NCBI GenBank assembly: GCA_945901765.1
Contig: CAMDLO010000011.1
Span: 1 to 44,423, forward strand
Reading direction: 5' to 3'
DNA from: Cyanobium sp. NIES-981
Lineage (GTDB): Bacteria; Cyanobacteriota; Cyanobacteriia; PCC-6307; Cyanobiaceae
Length of the DNA: 44,423 nt
Every line of letters starts with the position of its first letter. Position 1 is the stretch's first letter. Of the stretch, positions 32,991 through 42,546 are shown one piece after another. A program made the translations under genes and the position numbers. The notes below the pieces were generated by a model. That model did not search any database and was not told the DNA's origin. It saw nothing but the letters and a program-made list of their open reading frames with translations.

Positions 32991-35383
32991 ACCAGCCACT
33001 GGCGATCGATCAGTTCGCGCCATTGCTGCAGGCCAAGGCTGCAGCCGTACTCGAATCCGGATGAAACGGTGCCGGCCGACCCACGCATCAGGTAGAGCGG
33101 CGCTGCAAGCTGTGCCAGGTTGGCGGCACCGAAACGGCGGCGCAGCCGTTCACGGAATTCCACATCACCGCGGGAGCGCACCGGATAGAAGCCGCCGAGC
33201 GCCAGGGCCGTGGCGCGGCGCAGCATCAGGGTGGCGATGCCATCGCCGATGAAGGCGCCCGCGGGGCCGTCGGGCTGGGGCAGACCCGTCGCCTCGGCCA
33301 GGCGCAGGTGGCCGCAGTAGACCGCCACCGCCCCGCTCGTCAGCGCCTGCCACTGACGGGCCAGTCGCAGGGGGTGGGAGAGGTCGTCATCGTCCTGGAT
33401 GGCCAGCACCTCAGTCGTCATCAGCTCAAGTCCGAGGTTTCGGCAGGCGTACTGGCCCCGATTGCAGTCCTCCCGGTGCAGGCGAATCGGCAGCTCGGGC
33501 AGGGCCCTGGCCAGTTCGGCCAGCAGCTGCTGCAGCGCCGCAGCAGCCTCCGGCGGAGATCCGTCATCGATCAGCAGCACCTCCTGGGGCGGCGCACTCT
33601 GCAGGGCCAGCGCCTGCAGCGCGCAGCGCAGCAGATCGAGGCGGGGCGCGTGGGTGGTGATCAGCACCGTCACCGGCAGGGTGAGTGGGTCCGGCCGGGC
33701 CTCGCTGTGCTGCCAGGTTTCGGTCTGCCAGCTGCGGAGGATGGCCTCAAAGCTGTCGGCAATGCCAACGCCGTTCAGGTGAGGCGGCACCAGCGCCGGC
33801 ACCCCGCGGGCCTCCGCCAGCAGCCGCAGCAGGGCCAGGCTGCGGCTGGGGAGCCCGGCCGCAGCGGCCTGCACGATCGCCTGCTCATCGTCGCCGTCGA
33901 GCAGGCGCAGCAGTGCCGGCTTGGCTGTGCTGTTGGCGCTGCGCAGCAGCGGGCCGCGCTCTTCGCCGCAGGTGCCCAGCCGCAGCAGCAAGGTGAGCTG
34001 GCTGGCCAGCAGTTCCGCCTGGAGCGGAGGGGTGGCGGGGATCTGGGCCCGGCCGTGCAACAGGGTGAGGGAGGCCAGCAGGGGGGAGCCCTCGCGCAGC
34101 CAGGCGGGATCCAGCTCGAAGCGCCGCAGATCCTGGAGCAGGTTCATCAGCAGCTCCCGCTGCCACCAGATCCGCGGCAGGCAGCGCTCGAACAGCGCCA
34201 CCAGCGCCTTGCGCATGGTGCTGTCGGTTTCAGCCAGCTGATCGCTGGTCAGCAGCAGCACGGCCTTGATCCAGACCAGACAGCCAGAGGGCGGCAGCAG
34301 GATCGGCAGCCGGTAGCAGCTCTGGGGATCCAGCCGCAGCACCAGCTGCCGCAGGAGATCCAGGTTGCGCTGTCCGCTGCGCACGATGCCCTGCAGGTCC
34401 TGTTGCCCGGTGCGTTTGGCAGCCAGGTCGCCGCTCGCCTGGGCCGCAGCGATGCACCGCACCAGGCCATCGATGCAGCCGGCCAGGTCCAGCAGCAGGT
34501 CGCTGGCCTCCGCCCCGCTCGTTTGCAGCAGCCGCATCAGCGACAGGCCGCGCCGGGCTGGATCGCTGCAGCGCCGGGCGGCCGCGATGCCGGCGGCGCG
34601 CAGCCGTGAGCTGCAGGCCAGCCAGGCCGGATCCCGGCTGTTCAGCCCCCCCACCAGAGCCTCGAGCAGGCGTCCGCAGGTCAGGCTGTGCTCGGGATCC
34701 GGATCGGAGACACCCGTCACCAGCAGCGGTTCGAGCACGGCCAGGAAGGCGGGGGCCTGATCGGAGGGCAACAGATGCAGCAGGGCCACCAGCCTGTGCC
34801 CCAGCTCCTCGGGCGCGCCGGCGGCAGCGTCGATCCAGGCCCGCAGCGGCCAGGCTTCGAAGCCCGTCGGCCGGGGTTCCACCGCGGCCAGCAGGCGCCA
34901 GCTCAGACGCCGCTGCTGGAGCTGGCGCAGGGCTTCGGCGGGGTCGATCTCCCCATCGCAGAGGCCGGTCTCGACGTCCGCTGCCAGCCACTGGGCCAGA
35001 GGCGAGGCGGGCAGCTGGGCGTCTGCTGCCGCGACGCTGGTGCGCGGTATGGGCTGCGGCATGCCCCGAACGGTGTCGCCATCCCGGCAGAACCGCTCCG
35101 CAGCCGGGTTGCCGGCCGCCCATGCCAGCGGCAGCAGTAGCACCAGGGGATCCGCCGGCAGGCTGGCCGCCGGGTCGAGCTGCAGCCAGGCCTGATCTGC
35201 GATCTCTCCGTTGAGCCGCAGCAGGGTGGCCCGATGGGCGCCGCGCTCAAACCCGTACCCGGCAACCCCGGCGAGGGCGTAGCGACCCCGTACCAGGCGA
35301 CGCAGGTTGAGCTCGGCGTGGATCGCCGCTGCGGTGACCTCCCCCACCCATCGGTTCCGGGTGCAGAGAGGATACGGCGGCAA
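32987..35383 (-). CDS. Large protein: unknown helical N-terminal part plus GT2 glycosyltransferase
   Basis: 798 residues from TTG 35383; GTG 35347 (12 codons later) is an equally plausible start. Residues ~1-570 are Leu/Ala-rich, apparently all-helical, with no motif I can name. From ~575 a GT2 domain is clear: VTVLITTHAPRLDLLRCAL, VLLIDDGSPPEAA, NRGQYACRNLGL and the DxD stretch AIQDDDDLSHP, then SRGDVEFRERLRRRFG. The N-terminal part could be a TPR/HEAT-like scaffold for acceptor or partner binding. The start lies only 13 bases from the divergent gene at 35397, so promoters of both would overlap coding DNA. Confidence 0.75.
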   Translation of the reverse strand: MPPYPLCTRNRWVGEVTAAAIHAELNLRRLVRGRYALAGVAGYGFERGAHRATLLRLNGEIADQAWLQLDPAASLPADPLVLLLPLAWAAGNPAAERFCRDGDTVRGMPQPIPRTSVAAADAQLPASPLAQWLAADVETGLCDGEIDPAEALRQLQQRRLSWRLLAAVEPRPTGFEAWPLRAWIDAAAGAPEELGHRLVALLHLLPSDQAPAFLAVLEPLLVTGVSDPDPEHSLTCGRLLEALVGGLNSRDPAWLACSSRLRAAGIAAARRCSDPARRGLSLMRLLQTSGAEASDLLLDLAGCIDGLVRCIAAAQASGDLAAKRTGQQDLQGIVRSGQRNLDLLRQLVLRLDPQSCYRLPILLPPSGCLVWIKAVLLLTSDQLAETDSTMRKALVALFERCLPRIWWQRELLMNLLQDLRRFELDPAWLREGSPLLASLTLLHGRAQIPATPPLQAELLASQLTLLLRLGTCGEERGPLLRSANSTAKPALLRLLDGDDEQAIVQAAAAGLPSRSLALLRLLAEARGVPALVPPHLNGVGIADSFEAILRSWQTETWQHSEARPDPLTLPVTVLITTHAPRLDLLRCALQALALQSAPPQEVLLIDDGSPPEAAAALQQLLAELARALPELPIRLHREDCNRGQYACRNLGLELMTTEVLAIQDDDDLSHPLRLARQWQALTSGAVAVYCGHLRLAEATGLPQPDGPAGAFIGDGIATLMLRRATALALGGFYPVRSRGDVEFRERLRRRFGAANLAQLAAPLYLMRGSAGTVSSGFEYGCSLGLQQWRELIDRQWLV

Positions 35384-35396
35384 CCGGCAGTTCTCG

Positions 35397-36317
35397 ATGC
35401 GGCACCTTGATGTGCTGATCGCCGCCCCTTCCGATCCCGCCGGCCTGCCGGCCTGGGGTGACTATCACTTCGCCCGGGGGCTGCAGGCCGCACTGCAGCG
35501 GGCCGGAGTGCGCTCGCGGTTGCTGTTTCGCGACACCTACGAGGCGGCACCGCCGCCAGCTGGGGGGGGCGATCTGCTGGTGATCCGCGGCAAATTCGCC
35601 CCTGCCCTCAGCTGGCTGGAGCGGGCCGGCTATGGGACTCGCCTGTTGTGGCAGATCAGCTGGCCCCTCGATCCCACGCCTGAGGAGTGGCAGAGCTACG
35701 ACCGGATCGCGGTGGCCAGCCCCCAGGACCTGCCCCGCATCGCCAGGTTGAGCGGCCGACCCTGTCTGCTCCTGCTGCAGGCCACGGCCTTCGCTCCCCA
35801 TCGCCAGCAGCAGCCTGACCTCTCAGGTCAGCTGTTGTTCGTCGGCAGCACCAGGGGCCAGGTGCGGCCGATCGTGGCGGACTTCGCGGCGGCGGCACTG
35901 CCGCTGCAGTTGATCGGGCAGGGCTGGGAGAGCGTTGGGCTGAGGCCGGTTGCCCCAGGGATTCCCAATGCCTGCCTGCCTGCGCTCTACAGCGGTGCGC
36001 TCGCCGTGCTCAACGACCATCACAGCGCCATGGCGGCCTACGGCTATCTGAACAACCGCTGCTTCGATGTGCTGGCCTGCGGTGTGCCGCTGATCACCGA
36101 TGTGGCGCCCGGCTGTCCGGCGGAGCTGGCCGCCGCGGTGATCTGCCATCGGCCCGGCACCGATACGCCCCAGCGCAGTCTGGAGCGGGCCCTCGCCCTG
36201 CAGGAGCAGCGGCAGCTGCTGATGGCGGTGGCACGCCAGACCCGGCGCCATCACAGCTTTGAGGCGCGGGTGGCCCAGCTGCTGGCCGCAGCTGGGACCG
36301 ATGCGGGGACGCCATGA
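35397..36317 (+). CDS. CgeB-like GT-B glycosyltransferase
   Basis: 306 residues from ATG 35397; the frame is open 30 codons earlier but that part overlaps the divergent gene. The N-terminal half is a Rossmann-like domain (HLDVLIAAPSDPAG, GDYHFARGLQAALQRAG). The C-terminal half carries the CgeB-type motif: LYSGALAVLNDHHS, AAYGYLNNRCFDVLACGVPL and ITD. The family transfers sugars with retention of the GT-B fold. It overlaps the following gene (ATGA), so the two act as a pair. Donor unknown. Confidence 0.78.
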   Translation: MRHLDVLIAAPSDPAGLPAWGDYHFARGLQAALQRAGVRSRLLFRDTYEAAPPPAGGGDLLVIRGKFAPALSWLERAGYGTRLLWQISWPLDPTPEEWQSYDRIAVASPQDLPRIARLSGRPCLLLLQATAFAPHRQQQPDLSGQLLFVGSTRGQVRPIVADFAAAALPLQLIGQGWESVGLRPVAPGIPNACLPALYSGALAVLNDHHSAMAAYGYLNNRCFDVLACGVPLITDVAPGCPAELAAAVICHRPGTDTPQRSLERALALQEQRQLLMAVARQTRRHHSFEARVAQLLAAAGTDAGTP

Positions 36318-38152
36318 AGTCCCCAGACCGTTCGTCCGTCATGCCGGAGCGTGCCCATTTGTGGATGCGCCGGGGTGCCGATTGCGGCAAGGCCGGCCAC
36401 TGGACAGCCGCGATCGCAGCACTTGGGCAGGGTCTGTGGGACGAGCCGCGGCTGGGGGTGCATTTCGCGGCCGCCCTGGAACGGGCCCGGCTGCAGCACC
36501 GGCGGCACCGCTGCGCTGCCCTCAGCCAGGGACAGACAGCCCTCGCCGTTCTGGTGGTGCAGACCGGCTCGGACCCGGCCTCCCTGGCTCGGGCAGAGGC
36601 CAGGAGTCGGATCCACGCCCGGCTGGGCCATGGGGTGGAGTCGCTGGATCTGGTGCCGCCAGAGGCTGGAGCGGTGCTGGCGAGCCTGTGGCAGCGCTGC
36701 CTGAAACGGCCCGCCGATCTTGTGCATCTCTGTGAGCCGACTCTGCCGGCGGTGGTGGCCGGGCTGTTGTGCAAGCTCTTCTGGGGGGCCTGCGTGGTCG
36801 TCACCCTGGACGACCGGGACCCGGCCTCGGGCCTGCCGCGCGCCTCGATCAGCCTGGACACGCTCAAGCGCATCTGGGGCGGGCTGCCATCACCCCTCGA
36901 TCTTCGCGATGCCGCCTGGGCCGGACTGGCGCTCCAGCTCTGCCAGCAGTTTGATGCGGTGCTCACTCCCGATCCAACCGTGCAGCGGCGTCAGGGCGGC
37001 ACCCTGATTGACGATCCAGGCGATGGGCCGGTGTTGGCGCAGATCTGCCGGCAGCTGGGTGAAGGCCTGGCTACCGCTTGCGGAGATGGTGCCTGCCAGC
37101 CGCTGCCGCTGGCCGGCGCGCAGCTGGCTCTGCTGGAAAGCCTGGCACCGGCCCAGGCCAGTCCGTTGCTGGCCCATCGCTTTCAAGGCTGGAATCAACG
37201 GTTGCTGGGCCGGGCCCTGCAGCAGGGGCTGCCCAGGCAACGGCAGCTCAGCACCATCGTCATCCCGGTCTACGGCGATCCGGCCGAACTGGATCGCTGC
37301 CTGGCCGGGGTTCGCGCGGCCGCGGTGCGGAGCCCCTGGCAGGTGATGGCGGTGATGAATGACGCCACCCCGGCCACACGTCAGGTGTTGGCCCGGCATC
37401 AGACCGAGGACTGCAGGATTCAGGCGGTGTGGCCCGGGGAAAACACCCAGTTCGCCTTGGGTTGCAATCTGGGTGCCATGGCCGGTCGGGGTGAGCTGAT
37501 CGTGCTGCTCAACAACGACTGTCGGGTGGCGGATGGCTGGCTGGACGCCCTGGTGGAGCCGCTGCGGCAGCCAGCGGTCGCAGCTGTGCAACCTCGACTG
37601 GTGAAGCCGGATGGACGGGTGCAGAGCCTGGGGGTGGTGTTTTCCGGTGAGCAGACACTCGGCTACCCGTTGTATGCCGGCCTGGCTTCGGCATGGGACT
37701 GCACCCGACGCCAGCACCGGCTGCAGGCATTGACCGGAGCGTGCCTGGCCTTCCGCTTCGCCGATCTGTTGCGGGTGGGCGGTCTGGATTGCCAGTTCAT
37801 CAACAGCCAGGAAGATGTGGATCTGTGCCTGAGGCTGCTGCAGCTTCCGGAGCGTGAGTATTGCCTATCCACAGCCGCCACAACCGTGGTGCACGCCGAG
37901 GCCAGGGCCCCCGGACGTTTCGGCCACAGTCGCTGGAGCCGCCACCATTTCGTGCAGCGTTGGCAGGGGCGGATTCAGCCGGATGACCGCACCGTTTATC
38001 AGGCTGATGGTGTGCTCTACAAAGGGCACCGACCGGACGCGGAGCCCTTTGAACGTGAGGGAATCGGTGCTGGTCGGGCAATTCTGATGATGCCTTCGCC
38101 GGAGCCTGATTTCGGTCAAGATCAGAACAGGGTCGACCGGGTGGGGAAGTAG
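36314..38152 (+). CDS. Two-part glycosyltransferase: GT-B-like N half and GT2 C half
   Basis: 612 residues from ATG 36314. Residues ~1-290 look like a partial GT-B (GT4-type) N domain (ADLVHLCEPTLPAVVAGLL, VVVTLDDRDP) without a clear donor half. Residues ~315-560 are a standard GT2 domain: STIVIPVYGDPAELDRCL, IVLLNNDCRVADGWLDAL, LTGACLAFRF and INSQEDVDLCLRL. It may be a single active GT2 with a degenerate partner domain. The last 31 bases overlap tail to tail with the sulfotransferase-like gene at 38122. Confidence 0.8.
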   Translation: MKSPDRSSVMPERAHLWMRRGADCGKAGHWTAAIAALGQGLWDEPRLGVHFAAALERARLQHRRHRCAALSQGQTALAVLVVQTGSDPASLARAEARSRIHARLGHGVESLDLVPPEAGAVLASLWQRCLKRPADLVHLCEPTLPAVVAGLLCKLFWGACVVVTLDDRDPASGLPRASISLDTLKRIWGGLPSPLDLRDAAWAGLALQLCQQFDAVLTPDPTVQRRQGGTLIDDPGDGPVLAQICRQLGEGLATACGDGACQPLPLAGAQLALLESLAPAQASPLLAHRFQGWNQRLLGRALQQGLPRQRQLSTIVIPVYGDPAELDRCLAGVRAAAVRSPWQVMAVMNDATPATRQVLARHQTEDCRIQAVWPGENTQFALGCNLGAMAGRGELIVLLNNDCRVADGWLDALVEPLRQPAVAAVQPRLVKPDGRVQSLGVVFSGEQTLGYPLYAGLASAWDCTRRQHRLQALTGACLAFRFADLLRVGGLDCQFINSQEDVDLCLRLLQLPEREYCLSTAATTVVHAEARAPGRFGHSRWSRHHFVQRWQGRIQPDDRTVYQADGVLYKGHRPDAEPFEREGIGAGRAILMMPSPEPDFGQDQNRVDRVGK

Positions 38153-39024
38153 CGCTGGCGTACCCATTCGTTTGAAGCGGTATACGCCTGCCTGTAGACC
38201 CGTTTCTGCCACGCTCTGGCTGCTGGTGGGGAAAGGTGATCAAACGAATCGCGAATCGCTCTCACCAGGTCGCGACTGGGCCGCTCCTGGCGATTGAGCC
38301 GTGCAATCAGAGAGAGCGAGAGCCAGGATAATGAAGTGTTCGCACGCTGAGGCGCGGCACGGTAGTCGGCTGGAAGCGCAAAGCCAGCCGCTGCTGAAAA
38401 ATCCTGGATGATGTCAGCATCTTTCCAGTCCTCCGGAGTGAACAGGCGCAGCTGAAACTGCCCCGGGAACCAGCTGGCCAGTTGTTCGGCAGTAAAGCGG
38501 TGGCAGCAGAGGTGATCCCAGTAGGGATTGTCTGGCATCGGTAAGTCGGCCTCGGCTGCCCCATTCAGAACGGCTGTTGACCATAAGGATAAAGCTGCGC
38601 TTAACGGTTCCCGCAGATAGGCAATAATTAGAATGTTGTCAAAGCGTGCTTTTGTGAAGGCCAGTAATTGCGCCATCGCACTGTTGTTTCGCAGGATTCG
38701 CGAGTGAATGTGTTCGCTTGATATCAGCCATGTCTGGTCTGAATGACGGACCAGCTCCTGATCAAAGTCGTGCTGCCAGCGGGCGATCCTGGCAGCACGA
38801 TCTCCGTCTGTGTCGCTGTCGAGTGCCTCGAGGATCGTGAGGTCATCTCGCTGTTCAGGAGAATAGAAGAATAGAGGAAAGCGACGATGCTCGATCGCCC
38901 CGAGCGATTCGGGAACGGCATAGCCCTGCTTGGATAGCGATTCGCGATTGGCCCTTAGAAAGCGTTGGATGGCGGTGCTGCCGGTTTTTTCTGTACCGAT
39001 ATGAAGAATCAGTCGATTGGCCAT
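38122..39024 (-). CDS. Sulfotransferase-like protein (HIG-x2-KTG subgroup)
   Basis: 300 residues from ATG 39024. The opening LILHIGTEKTGSTAIQRFL (residues ~5-23) is the PAPS 5'-phosphosulfate loop. A later IIAYLREPLSAALSLWSTAV fits the 3'-phosphate motif. SSEHIHSRIL precedes it. It is of the same subgroup as the genes at 26256 and 39027 and is two bases from the latter, so the two are probably co-transcribed. G+C is clearly lower than in the flanking glycosyltransferases. Confidence 0.7.
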   Translation of the reverse strand: MANRLILHIGTEKTGSTAIQRFLRANRESLSKQGYAVPESLGAIEHRRFPLFFYSPEQRDDLTILEALDSDTDGDRAARIARWQHDFDQELVRHSDQTWLISSEHIHSRILRNNSAMAQLLAFTKARFDNILIIAYLREPLSAALSLWSTAVLNGAAEADLPMPDNPYWDHLCCHRFTAEQLASWFPGQFQLRLFTPEDWKDADIIQDFSAAAGFALPADYRAAPQRANTSLSWLSLSLIARLNRQERPSRDLVRAIRDSFDHLSPPAARAWQKRVYRQAYTASNEWVRQRYFPTRSTLF

Positions 39025-39026
39025 GG

Positions 39027-40103
39027 TCAGAAACGATTGTTTCGCTGTTCAGGCTGATGCATTGTTGGAGTTGTCTGCTGGGCTTGCAGCAAGCGGCTCA
39101 CAACTGCCATCAGTCGCTGTGCGTCTCGCTGCCAAGCTTCGCTGGCTGTAGGGTTGTTGTTTTCAGTGGGAAGTGCGGTCAGGATTTCACGGCTCAGCTG
39201 CAATTGTTCGTCGCACAAATTCCAATGCAGATCTCCGGTGAAGCCAGGCTTTTCGGTTAGCAAAAGTTGAGCTTCGGTTGCGAGTCTCTCGTTGATGAAA
39301 TCAACATGCTGTCGATTTTCGCTTTCCACCTTTAACTTTGAGCCCGGTTGCATGGCCAGGGCGACAGGAGTTACATCCGGCAGCTTGTTGACCAGTGAAT
39401 CCGCAAGTAATCTGCCAACGGAGCGGCCGTGGATGGCATTCACAAACAGCATCAGTTGGAGCTCGGCTGCGCTCAGCGACCTGTTGACTGGAGCCGGAAG
39501 TGAGCGATCGATAATGTTCGCGTCAATGCCAATGGCTTGAATCAGGGCATCAATGACGCTGGTTTTCAATGCTGAGTAATTAAAGAGTGAGTAGCGAATT
39601 TCCAGGGCTTCAAAGGCCGCGATGGCTGCTGCTGCTTTGGCGGTTGCGTTGCAGCGATACTCGTGCTCGGATAGAAACTCTTCGTAGCCCTTGCAGTAAC
39701 CATGGCGCTTGACCAGCTGTTGATAAACAGAACTGAGCTGTTCGATGGGGTCGCGCACGGCCAGTAGAACATGAAACTGCCAGTGGGCTGGCAGCGATCT
39801 GACGGTAGATGTGAAATCGACGATCCTGTGAATCAGATTTTCATTGGAGAATATGACCGTATGATAGTGGTGGTTATTTTCTAGAATGGGGAGAACTGTT
39901 GTGGTCAGCCAATTATGATCTTCGGGGCCTATTGAAATGTTTCCTGAGCTGACTTGTCGGCGTGACGCGCGAGTGAAGCTATCGTGATAAGGATAGAGAA
40001 AGCCCTTGTCTTTAAGAGCGTCATGGGAGCGGGCCAGGCAGCTCTGGAAGGCTGAGGATCCGGTTTTGGGATGACCGATATGTAAAAAGATGTGCTGCTT
40101 CAT
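39027..40103 (-). CDS. Sulfotransferase-like protein (HIG-x2-KTG subgroup)
   Basis: 358 residues from ATG 40103; the frame is open 49 codons upstream but that region is rich in Cys and Arg and overlaps the upstream gene, so the ATG that places FLHIGHPKTGSSAFQ (residues ~5-19) at the N terminus is chosen. VLLAVRDPIEQLSSVYQQLV matches the 3'-phosphate motif. The C-terminal ~120 residues have no recognisable domain. It follows the large glycosyltransferase (stop 28 bases upstream). Confidence 0.7.
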   Translation of the reverse strand: MKQHIFLHIGHPKTGSSAFQSCLARSHDALKDKGFLYPYHDSFTRASRRQVSSGNISIGPEDHNWLTTTVLPILENNHHYHTVIFSNENLIHRIVDFTSTVRSLPAHWQFHVLLAVRDPIEQLSSVYQQLVKRHGYCKGYEEFLSEHEYRCNATAKAAAAIAAFEALEIRYSLFNYSALKTSVIDALIQAIGIDANIIDRSLPAPVNRSLSAAELQLMLFVNAIHGRSVGRLLADSLVNKLPDVTPVALAMQPGSKLKVESENRQHVDFINERLATEAQLLLTEKPGFTGDLHWNLCDEQLQLSREILTALPTENNNPTASEAWQRDAQRLMAVVSRLLQAQQTTPTMHQPEQRNNRF

Positions 40104-40131
40104 GGCCAGGGGTTTGGCTATTTCAAAGCGC

Positions 40132-42462
40132 TCACAGCGACAGCGGTGAGCATGTGTTGCGCCACCGTAACCGCATGGCGATCTGCTGGCGATCACTCCA
40201 CAGCTCCTGCAGGCGGTTTCTGTAACGCTGACCCACCGCCTCACAGGCAAAGCGATCGCGATAGGTCGATGCGGCTTCTCTGCGCCAGGGTTGATTGAGG
40301 CGTTGCTGCGCCACCTGGCGGATCAGTCTGACGGCATCATCAAGATCAGGCTCGGCCCAGTGATGGCCATCGGCACAGGGGTAGGCACCCCGCGGGATCG
40401 GCACGCGGCGGAAGTGCACTGGATGGGCGAGCGGCCCGGTGCAGAAGTCGGTGTTGCCGCCGAAGTCGGTGGCGATCACGTCCAGCCCAAGTTGCAAAGC
40501 CTCGGCCAGTCCACGACCGAATCCCTCGGAGCGATGCAGTGAGACAAAGACATCACAGCAGCCGTAGAGCTTCACCAGCTCCTCCCGTTCCAGGTGACCA
40601 ACCACCAGATGGATGCGGGGGTCCTCGGCGACGCGAGCCTGCAACCAGTGATACTCAGCTCTGGAGCGCCGGGGAGGAAAGGTTTTGATCATCAGGGCGA
40701 CGCGGGCCGCTGTGTCGTCACATGGATCCGGCGGGAAGGCTCGCTGAAACGCCTCCAGAACGCCCATGGGGTTCTTGCGCGTTGCGGTGGAGTTGAAATC
40801 AAAGCCAAAGGCAAAGATCACGGCCTCTTCCGGCAGGCCGTGGCTCTGACGGGTGGCAAGCCGCTGTTCAGGGGTGGTGACGTGAACCCGATTGGGAATT
40901 TCCGCCGCCATCGGCATCCAGCGAAGCGGGCGATGCGCTCCCGCGTGGGGCCGCAGGGCCCGGGCCGTGAACTGACTGGAGGGCCAGAGTTCATCGGCCA
41001 CCTCCAGCAGAGGCGCCCAGGCCTCAGGCCAGCGTTCGGTTTCCCAGGGCCAGCTCACCAGCGTGTACCGCTCACGCAGGGCTGTGAAGTCCTGCTCCAG
41101 CAACCAGCGGGCCTGCACCGGTGCTGCCATGCAGATCAGGTTGAAGGCGTAGGGTCCGCCCTGCGCACCCGCGTGCAGCAGGCCTTCCAGGCTGCGATCC
41201 GTTCGCGCCGCTCCATTGCCGGCTGGGTGATCGATGACACAGCAGGGCACATCGGCCGCCTGCAGGGAGCGGGCGGCCATGCGGATGTCTTCGCCGATGC
41301 CGAAGACATCGAAGGCATGACCGATCAGATTCACTCCAAAGGGGCGCTGTTCAAACGTCAGCTGGGGCTGGGCCGCTTCGGCGGGTTGGCCCAGCAAGGC
41401 CTGCAGCAGCGGGAACGCATGGGCTTCGCTCTTGATGGCATCCACCAGGCGGCGATGGGGACCCGCTGGCGGTGCGGGAGCCTTCAGATGCAGTTGGGGC
41501 CGTAATGCCTGCAGCAAGCGGCCAGGCAGGGATCGCTGCCAGCCGCTGGCTGCTGCTGCGGCTTCAGCGGCCACCAGGCTGGGTGCCGTGGCGGGATCCA
41601 GCAGCCAGACCTGGCGCAACTGGGCGTAGTCCTGCGGATCCACCAGGCATTCGGCTTCGCGAAACAGCGCGTCCAGGTGATCCAGCAGGGGTTGCCCCGG
41701 GGGCAGCCTGGCGATGCCGAGCTGCAGCTCAAGGGCGTAATTGTGCAGACGCGATGCGGGGGCGATGCCGAGGTACTGGCTGAGCAACAGGGTGGCCTCC
41801 AGCGCCACCGTGCGGCGCTGCGAGCTGGTGAGGGTGTGCGCGTGAAGGCGGGTGATGGCCTGTTGGTGAGGCAGATAGCCGATACGGTCAGGGAAGGCCG
41901 TGAAGGCTCTGAGCCAGAACTCAAGATCGAATGCCGTTCGCAATGATGTGTTGAAGGGGCCCAGCAGAATGCCCATGCTCCGTCGGAACACCACGGTGGG
42001 CTGGCAGATGAAGCAGTGGCTGCGGAACCCCTGCAGGCCAGCATCAGCAGGGAGGGTCGGATACCGAAGTCGACTGCCTGTTGTGCCATTCCATTCCTCA
42101 CCCTCCCCGTAAACCATCAACCATTCAGGGTGTGATCTGAGCGACTGAACGGCACGTTCCAGAGCAGCTGGATGAAACAGGTCATCAGCATTGAGCCAGC
42201 CGATGAAGGTACCCCGTGCTGCATTGAACGCCTTATTCAGGGCATCACCCGGCCCCTGATCCGGGCCGAGGAGCAACCGAACACGTTTGTCGAGGGACGC
42301 CTGCGCCTGAATGAATGGCAGGCTGCCATCCGTTGAACCGCCATCGGCAATCAGCAGTTCCAGGCATTGCGGCTGCATCAGCACAGAAGCGATGGCTTCC
42401 TCCAGGAAACGTCCTGGATTCATGCACGGCATCAAGACTGATACGCAGGGCTCGATGCTCAT
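40132..42462 (-). CDS. Fused glycosyltransferases: GT2 N half and GT4 C half
   Basis: 776 residues from ATG 42462, supported by a GAGGA ribosome site five bases before; ATG 42474 in the same frame is less likely. Residues ~1-300 are GT2: CVSVLMPCMNPGRFLEEAI, LLIADGGSTDGS, GWLNADDLFHP and AFDLEFWLRAF. Residues ~370-760 are GT4-like: FGVNLIGHAFDVFGIGEDIR, LRWMPMAAEI, FAFGFDFNSTATRKNP, LYGCCDVFVSLHRSEGFGRG and EALQLGLDVIATDFGGNTDF. The EGFGRGLAEAL block is the donor-binding signature. Two enzymes in one chain can add successive sugars without releasing the product. Confidence 0.87.
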   Translation of the reverse strand: MSIEPCVSVLMPCMNPGRFLEEAIASVLMQPQCLELLIADGGSTDGSLPFIQAQASLDKRVRLLLGPDQGPGDALNKAFNAARGTFIGWLNADDLFHPAALERAVQSLRSHPEWLMVYGEGEEWNGTTGSRLRYPTLPADAGLQGFRSHCFICQPTVVFRRSMGILLGPFNTSLRTAFDLEFWLRAFTAFPDRIGYLPHQQAITRLHAHTLTSSQRRTVALEATLLLSQYLGIAPASRLHNYALELQLGIARLPPGQPLLDHLDALFREAECLVDPQDYAQLRQVWLLDPATAPSLVAAEAAAAASGWQRSLPGRLLQALRPQLHLKAPAPPAGPHRRLVDAIKSEAHAFPLLQALLGQPAEAAQPQLTFEQRPFGVNLIGHAFDVFGIGEDIRMAARSLQAADVPCCVIDHPAGNGAARTDRSLEGLLHAGAQGGPYAFNLICMAAPVQARWLLEQDFTALRERYTLVSWPWETERWPEAWAPLLEVADELWPSSQFTARALRPHAGAHRPLRWMPMAAEIPNRVHVTTPEQRLATRQSHGLPEEAVIFAFGFDFNSTATRKNPMGVLEAFQRAFPPDPCDDTAARVALMIKTFPPRRSRAEYHWLQARVAEDPRIHLVVGHLEREELVKLYGCCDVFVSLHRSEGFGRGLAEALQLGLDVIATDFGGNTDFCTGPLAHPVHFRRVPIPRGAYPCADGHHWAEPDLDDAVRLIRQVAQQRLNQPWRREAASTYRDRFACEAVGQRYRNRLQELWSDRQQIAMRLRWRNTCSPLSL

Positions 42463-42467
42463 CGCAT

Positions 42468-42472
42468 TCCTC
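42468..42472 (-). promoter_or_regulatory. Ribosome binding site deciding the start at 42462
   Basis: GAGGA on the minus strand ends five bases before ATG 42462. It lies inside the reading frame opened by the alternative ATG 42474, favouring the later start. Confidence 0.55.
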
Positions 42473-42546
42473 ATTTCATTGAATCAGTTTTGATCAGGGC
42501 CTCAATCGGCAGAAGTTGATTTGGGCTGAGATTGAGCGAAACCATG

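Noticed and set aside
33308-34609. 433-codon plus-strand open frame opposite the large GT2 gene
   Set aside because: It is Gln/Arg-rich with no recognisable motif; the minus-strand frame ends in a clear GT2 domain.
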